From positions 1 through 60,770 of the forward strand of contig NZ_BARG01000102.1 in the NCBI RefSeq assembly GCF_000376565.1: a DNA stretch of 60,770 nucleotides. Reading direction: 5' to 3'. The position numbers and the translations under genes were made by a program. This stretch comes from Streptomyces hokutonensis. GTDB taxonomy: Bacteria; Actinomycetota; Actinomycetes; Streptomycetales; Streptomycetaceae. Below the pieces are notes generated by a model that ran no database searches, was not told where the DNA came from, and was given only the letters and a program-made list of their open reading frames with translations. Positions 60,712 through 60,770 of the stretch are shown piece by piece; positions within the stretch are counted from its first letter, which is position 1, and every line of letters starts with the position of its first letter.

Positions 60712-60770
60712 TGGGTCGGTGTTGGGTAGGCACCCGCGCAGCTGGGTCGGTGCTGGGTAGGCACCCGCGC
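60712..60770. repeat. 31-base tandem repeat cut by the window edge
   Basis: A 31-base unit, 60712-60742 (beginning TGGGTCGGTG and ending CACCCGCGCAGC), repeats from 60743 with one visible change (TGTT to TGCT) and is cut at base 60770. Just before, 60663-60710 is a G-rich purine tract. The repeat may continue beyond the window. Confidence 0.75.

Noticed and set aside
1..60770. tRNA, rRNA, transposase, integrase or prophage genes
   Set aside because: Looked for on both strands by cloverleaf-like ends, transposase or integrase motifs and phage-type gene order; none stood out.

Overview
The window is a piece of a Streptomyces-type actinobacterial chromosome. Support for this is the very high GC, frequent GTG starts, four-base ATGA/GTGA gene overlaps, a large ATP-binding LuxR-family (LAL) regulator, a C-terminal-lectin Ser/Thr kinase, a beta-helix/AAA fusion and many lineage-typical hypothetical proteins. 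No rRNA, tRNA, CRISPR array, transposase or prophage was seen. The gene complement looks like a chromosomal arm/core mix.

Layout. 1-3.9 kb: a minus-strand operon of an NCS1 purine/pyrimidine-type permease, an isochorismatase-like hydrolase, a GntR/HutC regulator and an ADP-ribosylglycohydrolase homologue, with a GTCTAGAC palindrome in front of the permease. 4.07-6.70 kb: the most interesting locus, two divergent cytochromes P450 flanking a 28-codon gene missing from ordinary ORF calls. Its C-terminus is YEYFWYLYHHI and it follows a perfect Shine-Dalgarno sequence that overlaps the first P450 stop. This looks like a minimal P450-modified RiPP cluster. 6.8-15 kb: a secreted polysaccharide deacetylase, a YceI protein, an amidohydrolase, a LAL regulator and a secreted S53 (sedolisin) peptidase closed by a 16-bp terminator hairpin.

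15-23.9 kb: a phenylacetate catabolic cluster. PaaABCDE (ring epoxidase), a thiolase, an enoyl-CoA hydratase and a hydroxyacyl-CoA dehydrogenase lie on the minus strand; PaaI thioesterase and PaaK ligase are divergent. Two similar 18-bp operator-like palindromes sit before paaA and between the divergent arms. Between paaD and paaE lies an unusual 122-codon ORF made of 11-residue (33-nt) tandem repeats, joined to both neighbours by overlapping stop/start codons.

24-36.7 kb: a DUF574-type methyltransferase, a membrane Ser/Thr kinase with an extracellular B-lectin domain, an NTF2-like protein, an Xaa-Pro aminopeptidase and a complete Opp/Dpp ABC importer with a divergent Lrp/AsnC regulator, then an NAD-dependent DNA ligase. 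36.8-47.8 kb: a small hypothetical protein, a PaaX-like regulator, a secreted alpha/beta hydrolase, an MFS exporter, a Nudix hydrolase, apolipoprotein N-acyltransferase, an O-antigen-ligase-like membrane protein, a PH-like membrane protein, a Glu/Asp racemase family protein and a membrane glycosyltransferase. 47.8-60.8 kb: a double TerD protein, a Pro/Gln/Tyr-rich protein, a MOSC protein, an Rv1733c-like membrane protein, the beta-helix/AAA ATPase fusion, a multi-pass protein with hydrolase motifs at both ends, a DeoR regulator, an SRPBCC protein, a PLP-dependent cysteine-synthase-like enzyme, a short hypothetical protein and a GHKL ATP-binding (anti-sigma-like) protein.

All functional names rest on motif and family recognition by eye; no database search was run. 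Start sites were adjusted by ribosome-binding sites and gene overlaps where stated.
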